NCBI GenBank assembly: GCA_934463425.1
Contig: CAKSJP010000009.1
Span: 16,392-80,391 of the forward strand
Origin: an uncultured Ruminococcus sp.
GTDB lineage: Bacteria > Bacillota > Clostridia > Oscillospirales > Ruminococcaceae
Length of the DNA stretch: 64,000 bases
Direction: 5' to 3'
Positions 15,511 to 24,078 of the stretch are shown here, one piece after another. The stretch's first letter is position 1; each line of letters opens with the position of its first letter. A model generated the notes under the pieces. It had not been told where the DNA came from. It was given only the letters and a program-made list of their open reading frames with translations, and did no database searches. Both the position numbers and the translations under genes were made by a program.

Positions 15511-15702
15511 TTATGCCTGCTCTGCTTTTAGCTGGTCGATAGCGGAGAGGAACTGCTGCCGCTGTTCTTCGGTCAGATCACGCCGCATGAATCGTGTCAT
15601 GTACGGTTCCGACTTCCCCCAAAGCTGGGCAATCTGCCACAGATACACGCCCGCCACTTTGGCTGCCTGCCGGAGATCGGCGTTTTTCTGGTTTCCTCGC
15701 AT
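15511..15702 (-). CDS. Small HTH-like protein, first gene of the leftward operon
   Basis: 63 residues: NADLRQAAKVAGVYLWQIAQLWGKSEPYMTRFMR is a short HTH seen in many Firmicute phage and island proteins, followed by a helix (EEQRQQFLSAIDQLK). The ATG at 15702 follows GGAGG with 9 nt spacing; a start at 15747 lacks a ribosome site. It is transcribed from the minus-strand promoter at 15798-15826, opposite the XRE repressor, in the position of an early activator or Cro-like protein. Confidence 0.7.
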   Translation of the reverse strand: MRGNQKNADLRQAAKVAGVYLWQIAQLWGKSEPYMTRFMRRDLTEEQRQQFLSAIDQLKAEQA

Positions 15703-15741
15703 CTCTTTTCGCCTCCATTTTCTCTTTTTTCTTTTTGCCTC

Positions 15742-15826
15742 TTGCAATCATCATTGTACCGTGGTATAATACAAGTATGACGATTGACTTCTTCACTAGT
15801 ATAGCACACCTCAAATGGAAAGTCAA
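15742..15826. promoter_or_regulatory. Face-to-face promoter switch of the island
   Basis: Rightward promoter: TTGCAA (15742-15747), 17 bp, TATAAT (15765-15770), toward the XRE repressor. Leftward promoter: TTGACT (15821-15826), 17 bp, TATACT (15798-15803), toward the replication operon. Predicted transcripts overlap by about 15 nt, so the two compete. A TTGTA...TACAA dyad spans the rightward -10. Confidence 0.65.
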
Positions 15827-15884
15827 CACGTTTGAGAAAATATTTTATTCGATATAGTCAAATGAGTATTTGCGAGGTACAAAC

Positions 15885-16703
15885 ATGAACAGCGATTTTC
15901 AAACAGATGTTTTTATTTCACGTTTTGCAGAGTTAAAAAAAGAATCCGGCGAAACAAACAAGGACTTGCAGGACGTTTTCGGGCTTTCTCTTTCGGCGTT
16001 AATCAATTACCAAACAGGAAAGCGAATTCCTGATATTGCTTTTCTGCATAAGCTGGCACAGCATTTCGGTGTGTCTGCGGACTATTTACTTGGGCTTTCT
16101 GATGTCAAGAGCACAGAACAGGATATACAGACGGCGTGCGAGGTAACTCAGTTATCAGAAAAAGCGGTGAAGATGCTAAAAGATAATGCAGGCTATAAAA
16201 ACGCTTTTTATAAAAATAACCTTTTGCCTATCCTGAATGCAATGCTTGAAACAAAAGATTTTTACCGAATTATCGATAGTATGAATACCATTGTCGCCAG
16301 TCAAAAGAAGATTACGGTTAACACTAAAGTTAAAACTAAATTTACACCAAAAGAAACGGAACAGATTTTCGGAATAGTCAACGAACGCATTTTTATAGGA
16401 AAAAAAGATATGCTTGATTCTCCGATAAATATACAACAAAGTTTTTCTTCAAGCTGGAACATTGCCCCTTTTATAAGAAAATTAGAGCAGGCTATGAAAT
16501 TTCAAGTTGAATTTGAATTCCGTGAACTTTACACAAAAATAGTTGATATGCTTTTGAAAAAGCAGGAACAAGAAAACGAAGAAGGAACGGAACGTGCAGA
16601 AGATCTTAAACTTTCTGATTTCTTTGAGGCGATTATGTGCGATGATTCCGACAACGAACAGGAGGTGGCAGACGATGCCCAACATCACGAAACGGAAGAA
16701 TAA
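15885..16703 (+). CDS. XRE-family repressor (Stl/CI-like)
   Basis: 272 residues. The N-terminal HTH spans about 8-65 (FAELKKESGETNKDLQDVFG, then LSALINYQTGKRIPD), followed by FGVSADYLLGLSD, the common XRE closing motif. The remaining ~190 residues are helical without a LexA-type peptidase motif, so the protein is not an obvious SOS-cleaved repressor. That fits a satellite repressor released by an anti-repressor from another phage. The ATG at 15885 follows GCGAGG. It overlaps the integrase gene by 29 bp. Base composition is AT-richer than neighbouring chromosomal genes. Confidence 0.85.
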   Translation: MNSDFQTDVFISRFAELKKESGETNKDLQDVFGLSLSALINYQTGKRIPDIAFLHKLAQHFGVSADYLLGLSDVKSTEQDIQTACEVTQLSEKAVKMLKDNAGYKNAFYKNNLLPILNAMLETKDFYRIIDSMNTIVASQKKITVNTKVKTKFTPKETEQIFGIVNERIFIGKKDMLDSPINIQQSFSSSWNIAPFIRKLEQAMKFQVEFEFRELYTKIVDMLLKKQEQENEEGTERAEDLKLSDFFEAIMCDDSDNEQEVADDAQHHETEE

Positions 16704-17940
16704 AGCCGGCGAGGTGATCTCCTACCGCATTCGTGTCAGCCGTGGCTACGACAGCGAGGGAAACAAGCTGAAACCTCACGAAATGACGTGGAAACCCAGC
16801 CCCAACATGACACCCCGACAGGCGGAAAAAGAGGCACAGCGGCAGGCGTTGCTGTTTGAGGAGCAGTGCAAAAACGGGCTTGCCGGCGATGCAAGCCGCA
16901 TCACCCTTGCGGAATTTGTCCCGGTATATCTGGAGCAGAAACAGCAGACACTTTCGCCGATGGTTCTTGAAATGTACTGCCGGGTAATCGATCAAAAAAT
17001 ACTGCCTGCTCTGGGACATCACAAAATACAAGATCTTCGCCCAGTCCATGTGCAAGCATTTATCCAGCAGCTGTGCAGCATAGACAAGCGAAACCGGGAC
17101 GGCTCAGACAGCGAAGAAAAGCTTTCGGCTGCCAGTGTCAAGCGGTATCTTACAGTGTTGCAGTCTATGTTAAAACTTGCCGTAAAGCGGCGGATTATCA
17201 GCGAGAACCCAGCACGGGCGGAGCTGCTGGACATACCGAAAGCCACTGCCCCGAAGATCGATATTTTCACCAAACAAGAGGCAGCTGTCATGCTGGAGGC
17301 ACTGGAGCAGGAGCCGCTGCAATTTCAAGTGCTGATACAGCTTGCTATTATTACCGGTGCAAGACGTGGGGAGCTGGTGGCACTGCGATTTTCTGATATT
17401 GACCGGAAAACTCGCAAAATCACCATTGAACGGGCTGCGATCAAGCGAACCGGTCAGCCGCCGGAGATCAAACCGCCAAAAGATTATGAAGTGCGGAGCG
17501 TAACGGTTACGCCGGCGTGTATTGAACTTGTGGACAAACTGGAGCAGGAGAAACGGGCACAGCGGCGGGCTCTGGGCAGCTACTGGAACGAGGGCGGCTG
17601 GCTGTTTACACAGGAAAACGGGGACATGATGAACCCGCAAACGCCCACAAAGCAATTTTCAAAGTTTCTGAAACGGCATGACTTCCCGCACCGGAAATTT
17701 CACGCACTGCGGCACACTTCGGCGACGCTGCTTTTATACGGCGGTGTTAGTCTGAAGCAGGTGCAGGGACGGCTCGGGCATGGGGATATTGAAACCACAA
17801 ACAAGTACCTGCATTGCTTGCAGGAGGCAGACGAGGAGGCGGCTTGCGTGCTGCAAAGTATGCTGACAGTCAGCCGAAAGCCCAAACCGGAGCAGGCACA
17901 GACGCAGACAGAACCCACACAGGCGAAAGCCGGGGCATAA
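16675..17940 (+). CDS. int: Tyrosine site-specific integrase
   Basis: 421 residues. The N-terminal arm-binding domain (about 1-65) begins MPNITKRKNK. The SAM-like core-binding domain covers about 75-185. In the catalytic domain, TGARRGEL supplies the first Arg, HALRHTSA the HxxR box, GRLGHGDIETTNKY the second His and the nucleophilic Tyr. The ATG at 16675 has GGAGGTGG 8 nt upstream; the start lies inside the repressor gene. It would recombine the 48-bp core at tRNA-Thr. It is followed by an intrinsic terminator and then arm-type repeats. Confidence 0.95.
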   Translation: MPNITKRKNKAGEVISYRIRVSRGYDSEGNKLKPHEMTWKPSPNMTPRQAEKEAQRQALLFEEQCKNGLAGDASRITLAEFVPVYLEQKQQTLSPMVLEMYCRVIDQKILPALGHHKIQDLRPVHVQAFIQQLCSIDKRNRDGSDSEEKLSAASVKRYLTVLQSMLKLAVKRRIISENPARAELLDIPKATAPKIDIFTKQEAAVMLEALEQEPLQFQVLIQLAIITGARRGELVALRFSDIDRKTRKITIERAAIKRTGQPPEIKPPKDYEVRSVTVTPACIELVDKLEQEKRAQRRALGSYWNEGGWLFTQENGDMMNPQTPTKQFSKFLKRHDFPHRKFHALRHTSATLLLYGGVSLKQVQGRLGHGDIETTNKYLHCLQEADEEAACVLQSMLTVSRKPKPEQAQTQTEPTQAKAGA

Positions 17941-17941
17941 C

Positions 17942-17990
17942 AAAAGCCGCCGCAGGGTGCATGATACACCTTGCAGCGGCTTTCTTTTTG
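17942..17990 (+). terminator. Terminator after integrase
   Basis: AAAGCCGCcGCA and TGCaGCGGCTTT arms followed by CTTTTTG. Confidence 0.85.
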
Positions 17991-18029
17991 TCGGATTTTG
18001 CTGGACTTTGCAGGGACTTTTCGAGGGCT

Positions 18030-18051
18030 TAGTGCCCTAATAGTGCCCTAA
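18030..18051 (+). promoter_or_regulatory. Candidate integrase arm-type sites, proximal end
   Basis: Two perfect tandem copies of TAGTGCCCTAA (18030-18040 and 18041-18051), about 70 bp from the proximal core and matching the 11-mers at 9215-9266. Confidence 0.6.
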
Positions 18052-18117
18052 GCGTATTTCCCACCCCAAAACCAAAAAGCACGCAACCCCGGGAACTTCC
18101 CGAAACTGCGTGCAAAT

Positions 18118-18196
<79 letters not shown>

Positions 18197-18245
18197 ATTT
18201 TTTCTTTTTGTGGTTTTTGTCGTTTTGAGCGACTCAACATATATG

Positions 18246-18274
18246 ATTATACCACAAACCAGGGGACTTGTCAA
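18246..18274 (-). promoter_or_regulatory. Consensus promoter of tRNA-Thr
   Basis: TTGACA (18269-18274), 17 bp, TATAAT (18246-18251) on the minus strand. The remaining gap to 18562 holds the promoter at 18463-18491 for the next gene and nothing else recognised. Confidence 0.8.
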
Positions 18275-18462
18275 CGGATTTTTTGCCTTTTGAAAAAAAT
18301 AAAGTTTCCTCCCGGCGAACCAAAGATAAAAAGGTCGGATTTCTGCATCTGAGGTCTTTTTTGGCACAGCAGGAGCAAAAACAAAAGCCGTGAAAATCCC
18401 CAGAAGCCGCGTCCGCCGGCAGAAAAATGTGCGTCGCACAGCAGAACATCCGCATTTATGAC

Positions 18463-18491
18463 TTGAAAATCCAAACCAAGTATGGTATAAT
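18463..18491 (+). promoter_or_regulatory. Promoter of VanY-like gene
   Basis: TTGAAA (18463-18468), 17 bp, TATAAT (18486-18491) with an extended TGg before the -10. Confidence 0.7.
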
Positions 18492-18562
18492 AGAAAGTAT
18501 CACTGCGGCAGCGCCCCGCACAGGCGCACTCCATCGTGCCATCACAGAAAGGAACAAAACTT

Positions 18563-19642
18563 ATGCGTGAACCAAAAGAATCCTCCGCAAAGCCGGATAC
18601 CAATAAAACATCCCGTCCCAGGGGCGGCAGCCACGTCCGCAAACGCAAGCTGCGGTTTGACCGTATTGCAGCTGTTGTGATCCCGCTGCTGCTCATTGTC
18701 CTGCTGATCGGCGCGCTCTGCTTCCACAGCTGCCAGCGCCGGAAGGATCCGGAAAGCTCCGGCGGCGCGCCGGTTGCCACCGCCACCACCACCCAGAAGC
18801 CCGCAAAGGACAAGCCGGCAGAGACCGCTGCGCCGGATGTTGCCACCGGGACCACACAGACCTCTGCCGACGACAGCAGCCGCACAGAGGGCAGGCAGAT
18901 CACCCTGGCGGCAGACGGCGTGGATCAGGGCAGCCTGATCCTCATCAACCAGGCGCACAGCTATGACTTCCCCACAGGCGACCCCAAGCTCCAGAGCGTC
19001 TATGAAAACCGCACCAGCGCCTACAGCGTCAGCGATATGGATGTGCAGCTGGAACAGGAGACCCTGCAGCATCTCAATGCCATGATGGACGATTTTGTCC
19101 GGGAGACCGGGCTCAGCGGCATGCAGGTATTCAGCGGCTATCGGGACAAGGCAGACCAGGATGCCCGGTATGAAAAGGGCAGCACCAGCTTTAAGGGCGG
19201 CGCTTCGGACTATCACAGCGGCAGAAGCTTCAACCTGAAGATCAACTTCGGCGACGGCACTTCGGACTATTATAATGCAGAAAAATATCCGGAATACAGC
19301 TGGATCGCAGAGCATGCGGCAGAGTACGGCTTTATTGTGCGCTATCCGGAGGGCAAGGAGAGCCAGACCGGCGAGGACAGCCGGACGTATACCTTCCGCT
19401 ATGTGGGCGTTCCCCATGCGGCATACATCACCGAGCACAAGCTGAGCCTGGAGGAATATATCGACAAGCTCCACAGCTACAGCGCCTCCAATCCCCTGGA
19501 GATCACCGCAGGCGAAAAGACCTACCGCGTCTTTTATGTCTCCATCGGCGGCACAAATGATGTGGATGTGACCATCCCCGGCAGCACCTACACCGCCTCC
19601 GGTGACAACATCAGCGGCTATATCGTGACCTGCGAGGAATAA
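18563..19642 (+). CDS. Membrane-anchored VanY/M15B-like protein with degenerate active site
   Basis: 359 residues. A basic cytoplasmic N-terminus, one membrane segment (about 35-53), a Thr/Ala/Pro-rich linker (60-115), then a D,D-carboxypeptidase (peptidase M15B, VanY) fold: [13 protein letters not shown] (191-203), [14 protein letters not shown] (253-266) and [13 protein letters not shown] (277-289). The family's zinc ligands are His and Asp in SxHxxGxxxD and His in WHFRYVG. Here they read Tyr217, Asn224 and Thr277, and the catalytic Glu position is also changed, so peptidase activity is unlikely. It may bind peptidoglycan stems or regulate another enzyme. The ATG at 18563 follows AAAGGA. 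Confidence 0.85.
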   Translation: MREPKESSAKPDTNKTSRPRGGSHVRKRKLRFDRIAAVVIPLLLIVLLIGALCFHSCQRRKDPESSGGAPVATATTTQKPAKDKPAETAAPDVATGTTQTSADDSSRTEGRQITLAADGVDQGSLILINQAHSYDFPTGDPKLQSVYENRTSAYSVSDMDVQLEQETLQHLNAMMDDFVRETGLSGMQVFSGYRDKADQDARYEKGSTSFKGGASDYHSGRSFNLKINFGDGTSDYYNAEKYPEYSWIAEHAAEYGFIVRYPEGKESQTGEDSRTYTFRYVGVPHAAYITEHKLSLEEYIDKLHSYSASNPLEITAGEKTYRVFYVSIGGTNDVDVTIPGSTYTASGDNISGYIVTCEE

Positions 19643-19701
19643 GAACAGCACCGCTGCAGCGCGCCGTCCGGCATCTGCGGCGGTGTTTTTGTATCCTCCA
19701 G

Positions 19702-19775
19702 ACTGGTATGCAAGCAAACTGGTATGCAAAAAAAACGCAAAACTGGCAATTGTGATAATACCAAAACTGTGGTAT
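19702..19775 (+). promoter_or_regulatory. Repeated motifs upstream of pdxS
   Basis: ACTGGTATGCAA is repeated exactly 17 bp apart (19702-19713 and 19719-19730), and an ATACCA/TGGTAT dyad lies at 19758-19775. Position and repeat spacing suit a PLP-responsive MocR-type regulator, but no regulator gene is nearby and the promoter itself is weak. Confidence 0.4.
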
Positions 19776-19835
19776 CCTAGAGGCAGATGCTCCGGGAAAT
19801 GCCGGGGCAAATCATCATATCTGGAGGGATCCCCT

Positions 19836-20708
19836 ATGGGAAATCGTTATGAACTGAACAAAAACCTGGCGCAGATGCTCAAGGGCGGCGTCATTATGGA
19901 CGTTACCACACCGGAACAGGCAAAGATCGCCGAAGCAGCCGGCGCCTGTGCCGTTATGGCGCTGGAGCGCATCCCGGCAGACATCCGCGCAGCCGGCGGC
20001 GTATCCCGCATGAGCGACCCGAAAATGATCCGCGGCATCCAGGAGGCTGTCAGCATCCCGGTCATGGCAAAGTGCCGCATCGGCCACTTCGCAGAGGCAC
20101 AGATCCTGCAGGCCATCGAGATCGACTATATCGACGAGAGCGAAGTGCTGTCTCCGGCAGATGACAAGTATCATATCGACAAGACCAAGTTCGATGTACC
20201 CTTTGTCTGCGGCGCAAAGGATCTGGGCGAGGCGCTGCGCCGCATCAACGAGGGCGCATCCATGATCCGCACCAAGGGCGAGCCGGGCACAGGCGACGTG
20301 GTACAGGCTGTCCGCCACATGCGCATGATGCAGGCAGAGATCCGCCGTCTCCAGTCCATGGCAGAGGACGAGCTGTTCGACGCTGCCAAGGAGCTGCGCG
20401 TTCCCTATGATCTGGTGCAGTATGTACACGACAACGGCAAGCTGCCGGTAGTCAACTTTGCAGCAGGCGGCGTAGCCACTCCGGCAGACGCGGCGCTGAT
20501 GATGCAGCTGGGCGCAGAGGGCGTGTTCGTCGGCTCTGGTATCTTTAAGTCCGGCGACCCGGCAAAGCGCGCAGCAGCCATCGTAAAGGCTGTCACCAAC
20601 TTCCAGGATGCCAAGATGCTGGCAGAGCTGTCCACCGACCTGGGCGAAGCGATGGTCGGCATCAATGAACAGGAGATCTCCCTGCTCATGGCGGAGCGCG
20701 GCAAGTAA
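19836..20708 (+). CDS. pdxS: Pyridoxal 5'-phosphate synthase, synthase subunit
   Basis: 290 residues. It condenses ribose-5-phosphate, glyceraldehyde-3-phosphate and ammonia to PLP in a twelve-mer coated with PdxT. Highly conserved stretches are visible: [52 protein letters not shown] and [20 protein letters not shown], including the lysines that carry the intermediates. The ATG at 19836 has GGAGGG upstream. Its stop overlaps the pdxT start (TAATG), the usual coupling of the pair. Confidence 0.98.
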   Translation: MGNRYELNKNLAQMLKGGVIMDVTTPEQAKIAEAAGACAVMALERIPADIRAAGGVSRMSDPKMIRGIQEAVSIPVMAKCRIGHFAEAQILQAIEIDYIDESEVLSPADDKYHIDKTKFDVPFVCGAKDLGEALRRINEGASMIRTKGEPGTGDVVQAVRHMRMMQAEIRRLQSMAEDELFDAAKELRVPYDLVQYVHDNGKLPVVNFAAGGVATPADAALMMQLGAEGVFVGSGIFKSGDPAKRAAAIVKAVTNFQDAKMLAELSTDLGEAMVGINEQEISLLMAERGK

Positions 20709-21280
20709 TGCGCATCGGGATTCTTGCACTGCAGGGTGCATTCGCAGAACACCGCGCCATTTTGCAGAAGCTGGGTGCAGACAGTTTTGAGATCCGGCAG
20801 AAGGGCGATCTGGCGCAGCCCATGGACGGGCTCATCATTCCCGGCGGCGAGAGCACCGTCATGGGAAAGCTGCTGAAGGAGCTGGACTGCTATGACGAGA
20901 TCCGCAGCCGCATCGAAAACGGACTGCCGGTATTCGGCACATGCGCCGGTCTGATCCTGCTGGCAAAGGAGGCAGAGGGCGGAAAGATCCAGCTGGGCAC
21001 GATGGATATCGCAGCGCGGCGCAACGCCTACGGCAGACAGCTGGGCAGCTTTTCCACCACCGCAGAGATGAAGGGCGTGGGCGAGATCCCCATGGTATTC
21101 ATCCGCGCGCCGTACATCACAGAGGTCTCCGGGGACACCGAGATCCTGGCAGAGGTGGACGGCAGGATCGTGGCGGCCAGAGAGGGCAGCCAGCTGGTCA
21201 CGGCGTTTCATCCGGAGCTGACCGATGACACCCGCGTCCATGCCTATTTCCTGCACATGATCGAAACGGCAGACCAGTGA
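20708..21280 (+). CDS. pdxT: Pyridoxal 5'-phosphate synthase, glutaminase subunit
   Basis: 190 residues; a class I glutamine amidotransferase that supplies ammonia to Pdx[14 protein letters not shown] is the glutamine-binding oxyanion region, [12 protein letters not shown] carries the nucleophile Cys (about 79), and [10 protein letters not shown] holds the His of the triad, with Glu two residues later. Overlaps pdxS by one base. Followed by a terminator at 21308-21367. Confidence 0.97.
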   Translation: MRIGILALQGAFAEHRAILQKLGADSFEIRQKGDLAQPMDGLIIPGGESTVMGKLLKELDCYDEIRSRIENGLPVFGTCAGLILLAKEAEGGKIQLGTMDIAARRNAYGRQLGSFSTTAEMKGVGEIPMVFIRAPYITEVSGDTEILAEVDGRIVAAREGSQLVTAFHPELTDDTRVHAYFLHMIETADQ

Positions 21281-21307
21281 TCTGCATCGAAAAACAGAAT
21301 CAGCCTG

Positions 21308-21367
21308 TGACCCCCTTGGCGCAGACCCGGAAGCAAAGCCTCCGCGCCTGTTCTGAGGGGGTCTTTT
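21308..21367 (+). terminator. Terminator after pdxST
   Basis: GACCCCCT and AGGGGGTC arms with an internal loop and a TTTTT run. Confidence 0.8.
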
Positions 21368-21485
21368 TGCAGGCGGCATATATGTGGGGCGGCGCAAAAA
21401 AGCCTCCCTGCCGCACAGCAGAGAGGCTCTGTCGGTCTGCCCGGAAGAGGGCGGACGGTTTGGTATCAGACGGACACGCGCCGGC

Positions 21486-23516
21486 TTATTTTCCCAGAAT
21501 GGTATCCCAGGAGGGTTCCATGCCTGCGCCGTCCTGTGCGATAAAGGTGAGGAGATATGCGGCATCCTTGGAGCTGATCTCGCCGTTTCCGTCAATGTCA
21601 GCAGCCGCAAGCTGATCGTCGGTGAGCGTGGTATCCATGCCCACGGCGAGGCGGGCGATATAGGTCAGGATCTGTGCAACGTCGGTGGCATTGAGGGTGT
21701 CGTTGCCGTCGATGTCGCCCTTTGCCAATGTTGGAGTAGGCTCTGTGGTGGTTGTTGTTGTTGTGGTGGTGGTTTCGGTGGTAGTTTCGGTGGTGGTTTC
21801 AGTAGTAGTCTCAGTAGTAGTTTCGGTGGTAACTACGTAGTCTCCGTAGTGTATTGTAGCTTCTTCTATAGCATCGTTATAGGACTCAATATCCATGCTG
21901 TTCCATTCTGTTTCCGTACCGCCAAAATATACATCTGTGATACCAGAACAATTATTAAATGCATTATCACGAATGGAAACGATGCTCTGCGGCAAAGCAA
22001 CAATTTTCATTGCCATGCAATCCTTAAAGGCATACATTGCAACTTCTGTCATACCATCCGGAAGCACGATTTCCTTCAAATTCGTGCAGCCATCAAAAAA
22101 TCCTTTAAATACCTCGTTATTATTATCGATATAAGAATAATAAGGCAAAGCTTTCAGATTATCAGAAAGCTTTATGCTTGTCAAACCGGCACAGTCATAA
22201 AACACACCGCCTCCAACTTCTGCAACAGAATTTGGCATCTGAAATGTTGTCAGCAATTTACAACCAGAAAACGCTGCATCTCCAATTTTTGTAACAGATT
22301 CCGGAATCGTAATATTTGCAAGATTAGAACAATTTTCAAACGATTTGTTTCCAATACTCGTAATATTATTTGCCAAAGACACTTCGCTCAAACTTGAGCA
22401 TCCAGAGAACATGTTATCCGGCACATCAGAAATTTCCATATTGCGATTAAACTTTACTTTCTTCAAAGAAGTGCAACCCTCAAAAATATTGCTGCCCAAA
22501 GAAACAATGCTTTTCGGTAATGTGATCTCTGTTAAGCTGTCGCAATTATAAAACGCTTTTGTGCCAATATATTTCAAAGAACTCAGCAGCGTCACACTGC
22601 TTGTACTATAAGCAACCCCATCAGTGTCATTGAAAGCTCTATCTGCAATACCAACCGTTCCTTCTTTTAATTCCACATCACCGTTTGTGCCTTGTACCAG
22701 CCAATTCCCCACATATTTTACTGCTGTTTCCTGCTGTGATAACAACGGAGTATATGCAAATGCCAGTTCTCCAATATGCGTAATGGTATCCGGCAACTTT
22801 ACTTCTTTCAGAGAATAACATCTATTAAAAGTTAAAGGCTCAATAGAAGTCATACTTTCAGGAATCGTAATAGAGACCAATCTTTCAGCATCCTCAAATG
22901 CACGTTCTCCAATAGCAACAACAGAATTTGGAAGAGTGATTCCAGTAATATTAGAACCACAAAAGGCTAAAGCTCCAATATATTTTAGTGAATCCGGCAG
23001 AGTCACCTCATTAACTTTACTATTACATATACTAAAATCAGCAAGTCCAACAGTGTCTGGTGCTACATCCACTTTGCTTTCACCATTGCATGAATACAGC
23101 CATTTTCCAACATAGATCGGACCAGTTTTATTTTCTGTTAACGCAGTCTCGTAAAATGCATCTCTGCCAATACTAGTAATCGTATCCGGCAGTGTGACTC
23201 TGTCTACCTGTCTTTTAACATAAAATGCCTCCTTTCCAATTCGAGTAACCGGCGTTCCATCAATCTCAGCCGGTACATTCACAGATGATCCTGCACCATA
23301 ATAAGAAACAATTTCAATCGTTCCATCCTCTTGATACCGATAAGTAAATTGATCTTCATAAGACGGATACTCAGAATCTGCCGTTACAAAGCTTGCAGAT
23401 TCTGCTGTATCCAGTACCGCAGAATCACTCATGGCATATGCGGGAAAACTTACTGCGCCCCCGGCACACATTACCCCAGCCGTCAAAACCGCCAAAAATT
23501 TCTTCATTTTCCTCAT
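21486..23516 (-). CDS. Secreted BspA-type leucine-rich-repeat protein with dockerin
   Basis: 676 residues. A signal peptide (about 1-28, cleavage after AYA), then some 18 LRR_5/BspA-like repeats of the kind ITIPESVTKIGDAAFSGC (about 60-560), a Thr/Glu linker of TTTE repeats (about 570-600) and a C-terminal type I dockerin. The dockerin's calcium loops are DIDGNDTLNATD and DIDGNGEISSKD. The protein should attach to a cohesin of the cellulosome scaffold; the LRR part probably binds a partner rather than cutting sugar. The repeat region looks clearly AT-richer than the dockerin end, suggesting different origins. The start at 23516 follows AGGGAG; 23507 is a possible alternative. Confidence 0.92.
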   Translation of the reverse strand: MRKMKKFLAVLTAGVMCAGGAVSFPAYAMSDSAVLDTAESASFVTADSEYPSYEDQFTYRYQEDGTIEIVSYYGAGSSVNVPAEIDGTPVTRIGKEAFYVKRQVDRVTLPDTITSIGRDAFYETALTENKTGPIYVGKWLYSCNGESKVDVAPDTVGLADFSICNSKVNEVTLPDSLKYIGALAFCGSNITGITLPNSVVAIGERAFEDAERLVSITIPESMTSIEPLTFNRCYSLKEVKLPDTITHIGELAFAYTPLLSQQETAVKYVGNWLVQGTNGDVELKEGTVGIADRAFNDTDGVAYSTSSVTLLSSLKYIGTKAFYNCDSLTEITLPKSIVSLGSNIFEGCTSLKKVKFNRNMEISDVPDNMFSGCSSLSEVSLANNITSIGNKSFENCSNLANITIPESVTKIGDAAFSGCKLLTTFQMPNSVAEVGGGVFYDCAGLTSIKLSDNLKALPYYSYIDNNNEVFKGFFDGCTNLKEIVLPDGMTEVAMYAFKDCMAMKIVALPQSIVSIRDNAFNNCSGITDVYFGGTETEWNSMDIESYNDAIEEATIHYGDYVVTTETTTETTTETTTETTTETTTTTTTTTTEPTPTLAKGDIDGNDTLNATDVAQILTYIARLAVGMDTTLTDDQLAAADIDGNGEISSKDAAYLLTFIAQDGAGMEPSWDTILGK

Positions 23517-23589
23517 TACAATAAACTCCCTTCACAAATTTTTCATTGCACAAAAGTACAACTCTCCATGATATATTGTAACATTGTCT

Positions 23590-23623
23590 ATTATAACGCA
23601 AAAAAAAAAAAAAAAAGATACAA
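23590..23623 (-). promoter_or_regulatory. Homopolymer-containing promoter of the LRR-dockerin gene
   Basis: On the minus strand TATAAT (23590-23595) is preceded by a run of 17 T (23600-23616), and TTGTAT (23618-23623) lies 22 bp upstream of the -10 instead of 17. Changes in tract length would move the -35 in or out of register. Confidence 0.5.
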
Positions 23624-23661
23624 CTTTTTAGGAATATTCTGTGAATTTTGAAGTTCTCACA

Positions 23662-23694
23662 AAAAAGTCCCCTTTTATCCAAAGGAGACTGTAC
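23662..23694 (-). terminator. Terminator after DUF4363 gene
   Basis: On the minus strand AGTCTCCTTT...AAAGGgGACT followed by TTTTTT. Confidence 0.8.
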
Positions 23695-23703
23695 CACTCG
23701 TTT

Positions 23704-24078
23704 TCACAAAATATTCCACCAAAAGGGCATTTCGCTTTCGCCCAGGCGCTGAATCCACATCCGCGCCTCTGACAGCTCCGACTCCAGCTCGTCGCAGTCC
23801 GCCCCGAGCATCGGCGTCAGGTGGGCGACCGTCACGTCGATCTGGACGACCTTGTCCCGCCATACCACCAGATTCAGCCGCCGCTCGGACTTTTCCCACT
23901 GCTCGTAGAAGTCCTGATACGCCTGCTCCGCCTCCTCCGGCGATGCCTCTGCCGCGTCCCGGAGGGTGTCCAGCTGCGCCAGAAGGCGGCTCGTCTCCGA
24001 CCGCACCAGCCACGCCGCACCGCCGCTGAGCAGCACCAGCGCCAACAGGATCGCACACCCCAGTCTCACACGATTCAT
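23704..24078 (-). CDS. DUF4363-family protein
   Basis: 124 residues. One N-terminal membrane segment (about 7-25) and an extracytoplasmic helical domain (LLAQLDTLRDAAEASPEEAEQAYQDFYEQW region, then WRDKVVQIDVTVAHL). It matches the DUF4363 pattern, small proteins paired with DUF421 membrane proteins in Clostridia. It overlaps the DUF421 gene by four bases (ATGA). No enzymatic motif is visible; the function is unknown. Confidence 0.8.
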   Translation of the reverse strand: MNRVRLGCAILLALVLLSGGAAWLVRSETSRLLAQLDTLRDAAEASPEEAEQAYQDFYEQWEKSERRLNLVVWRDKVVQIDVTVAHLTPMLGADCDELESELSEARMWIQRLGESEMPFWWNIL

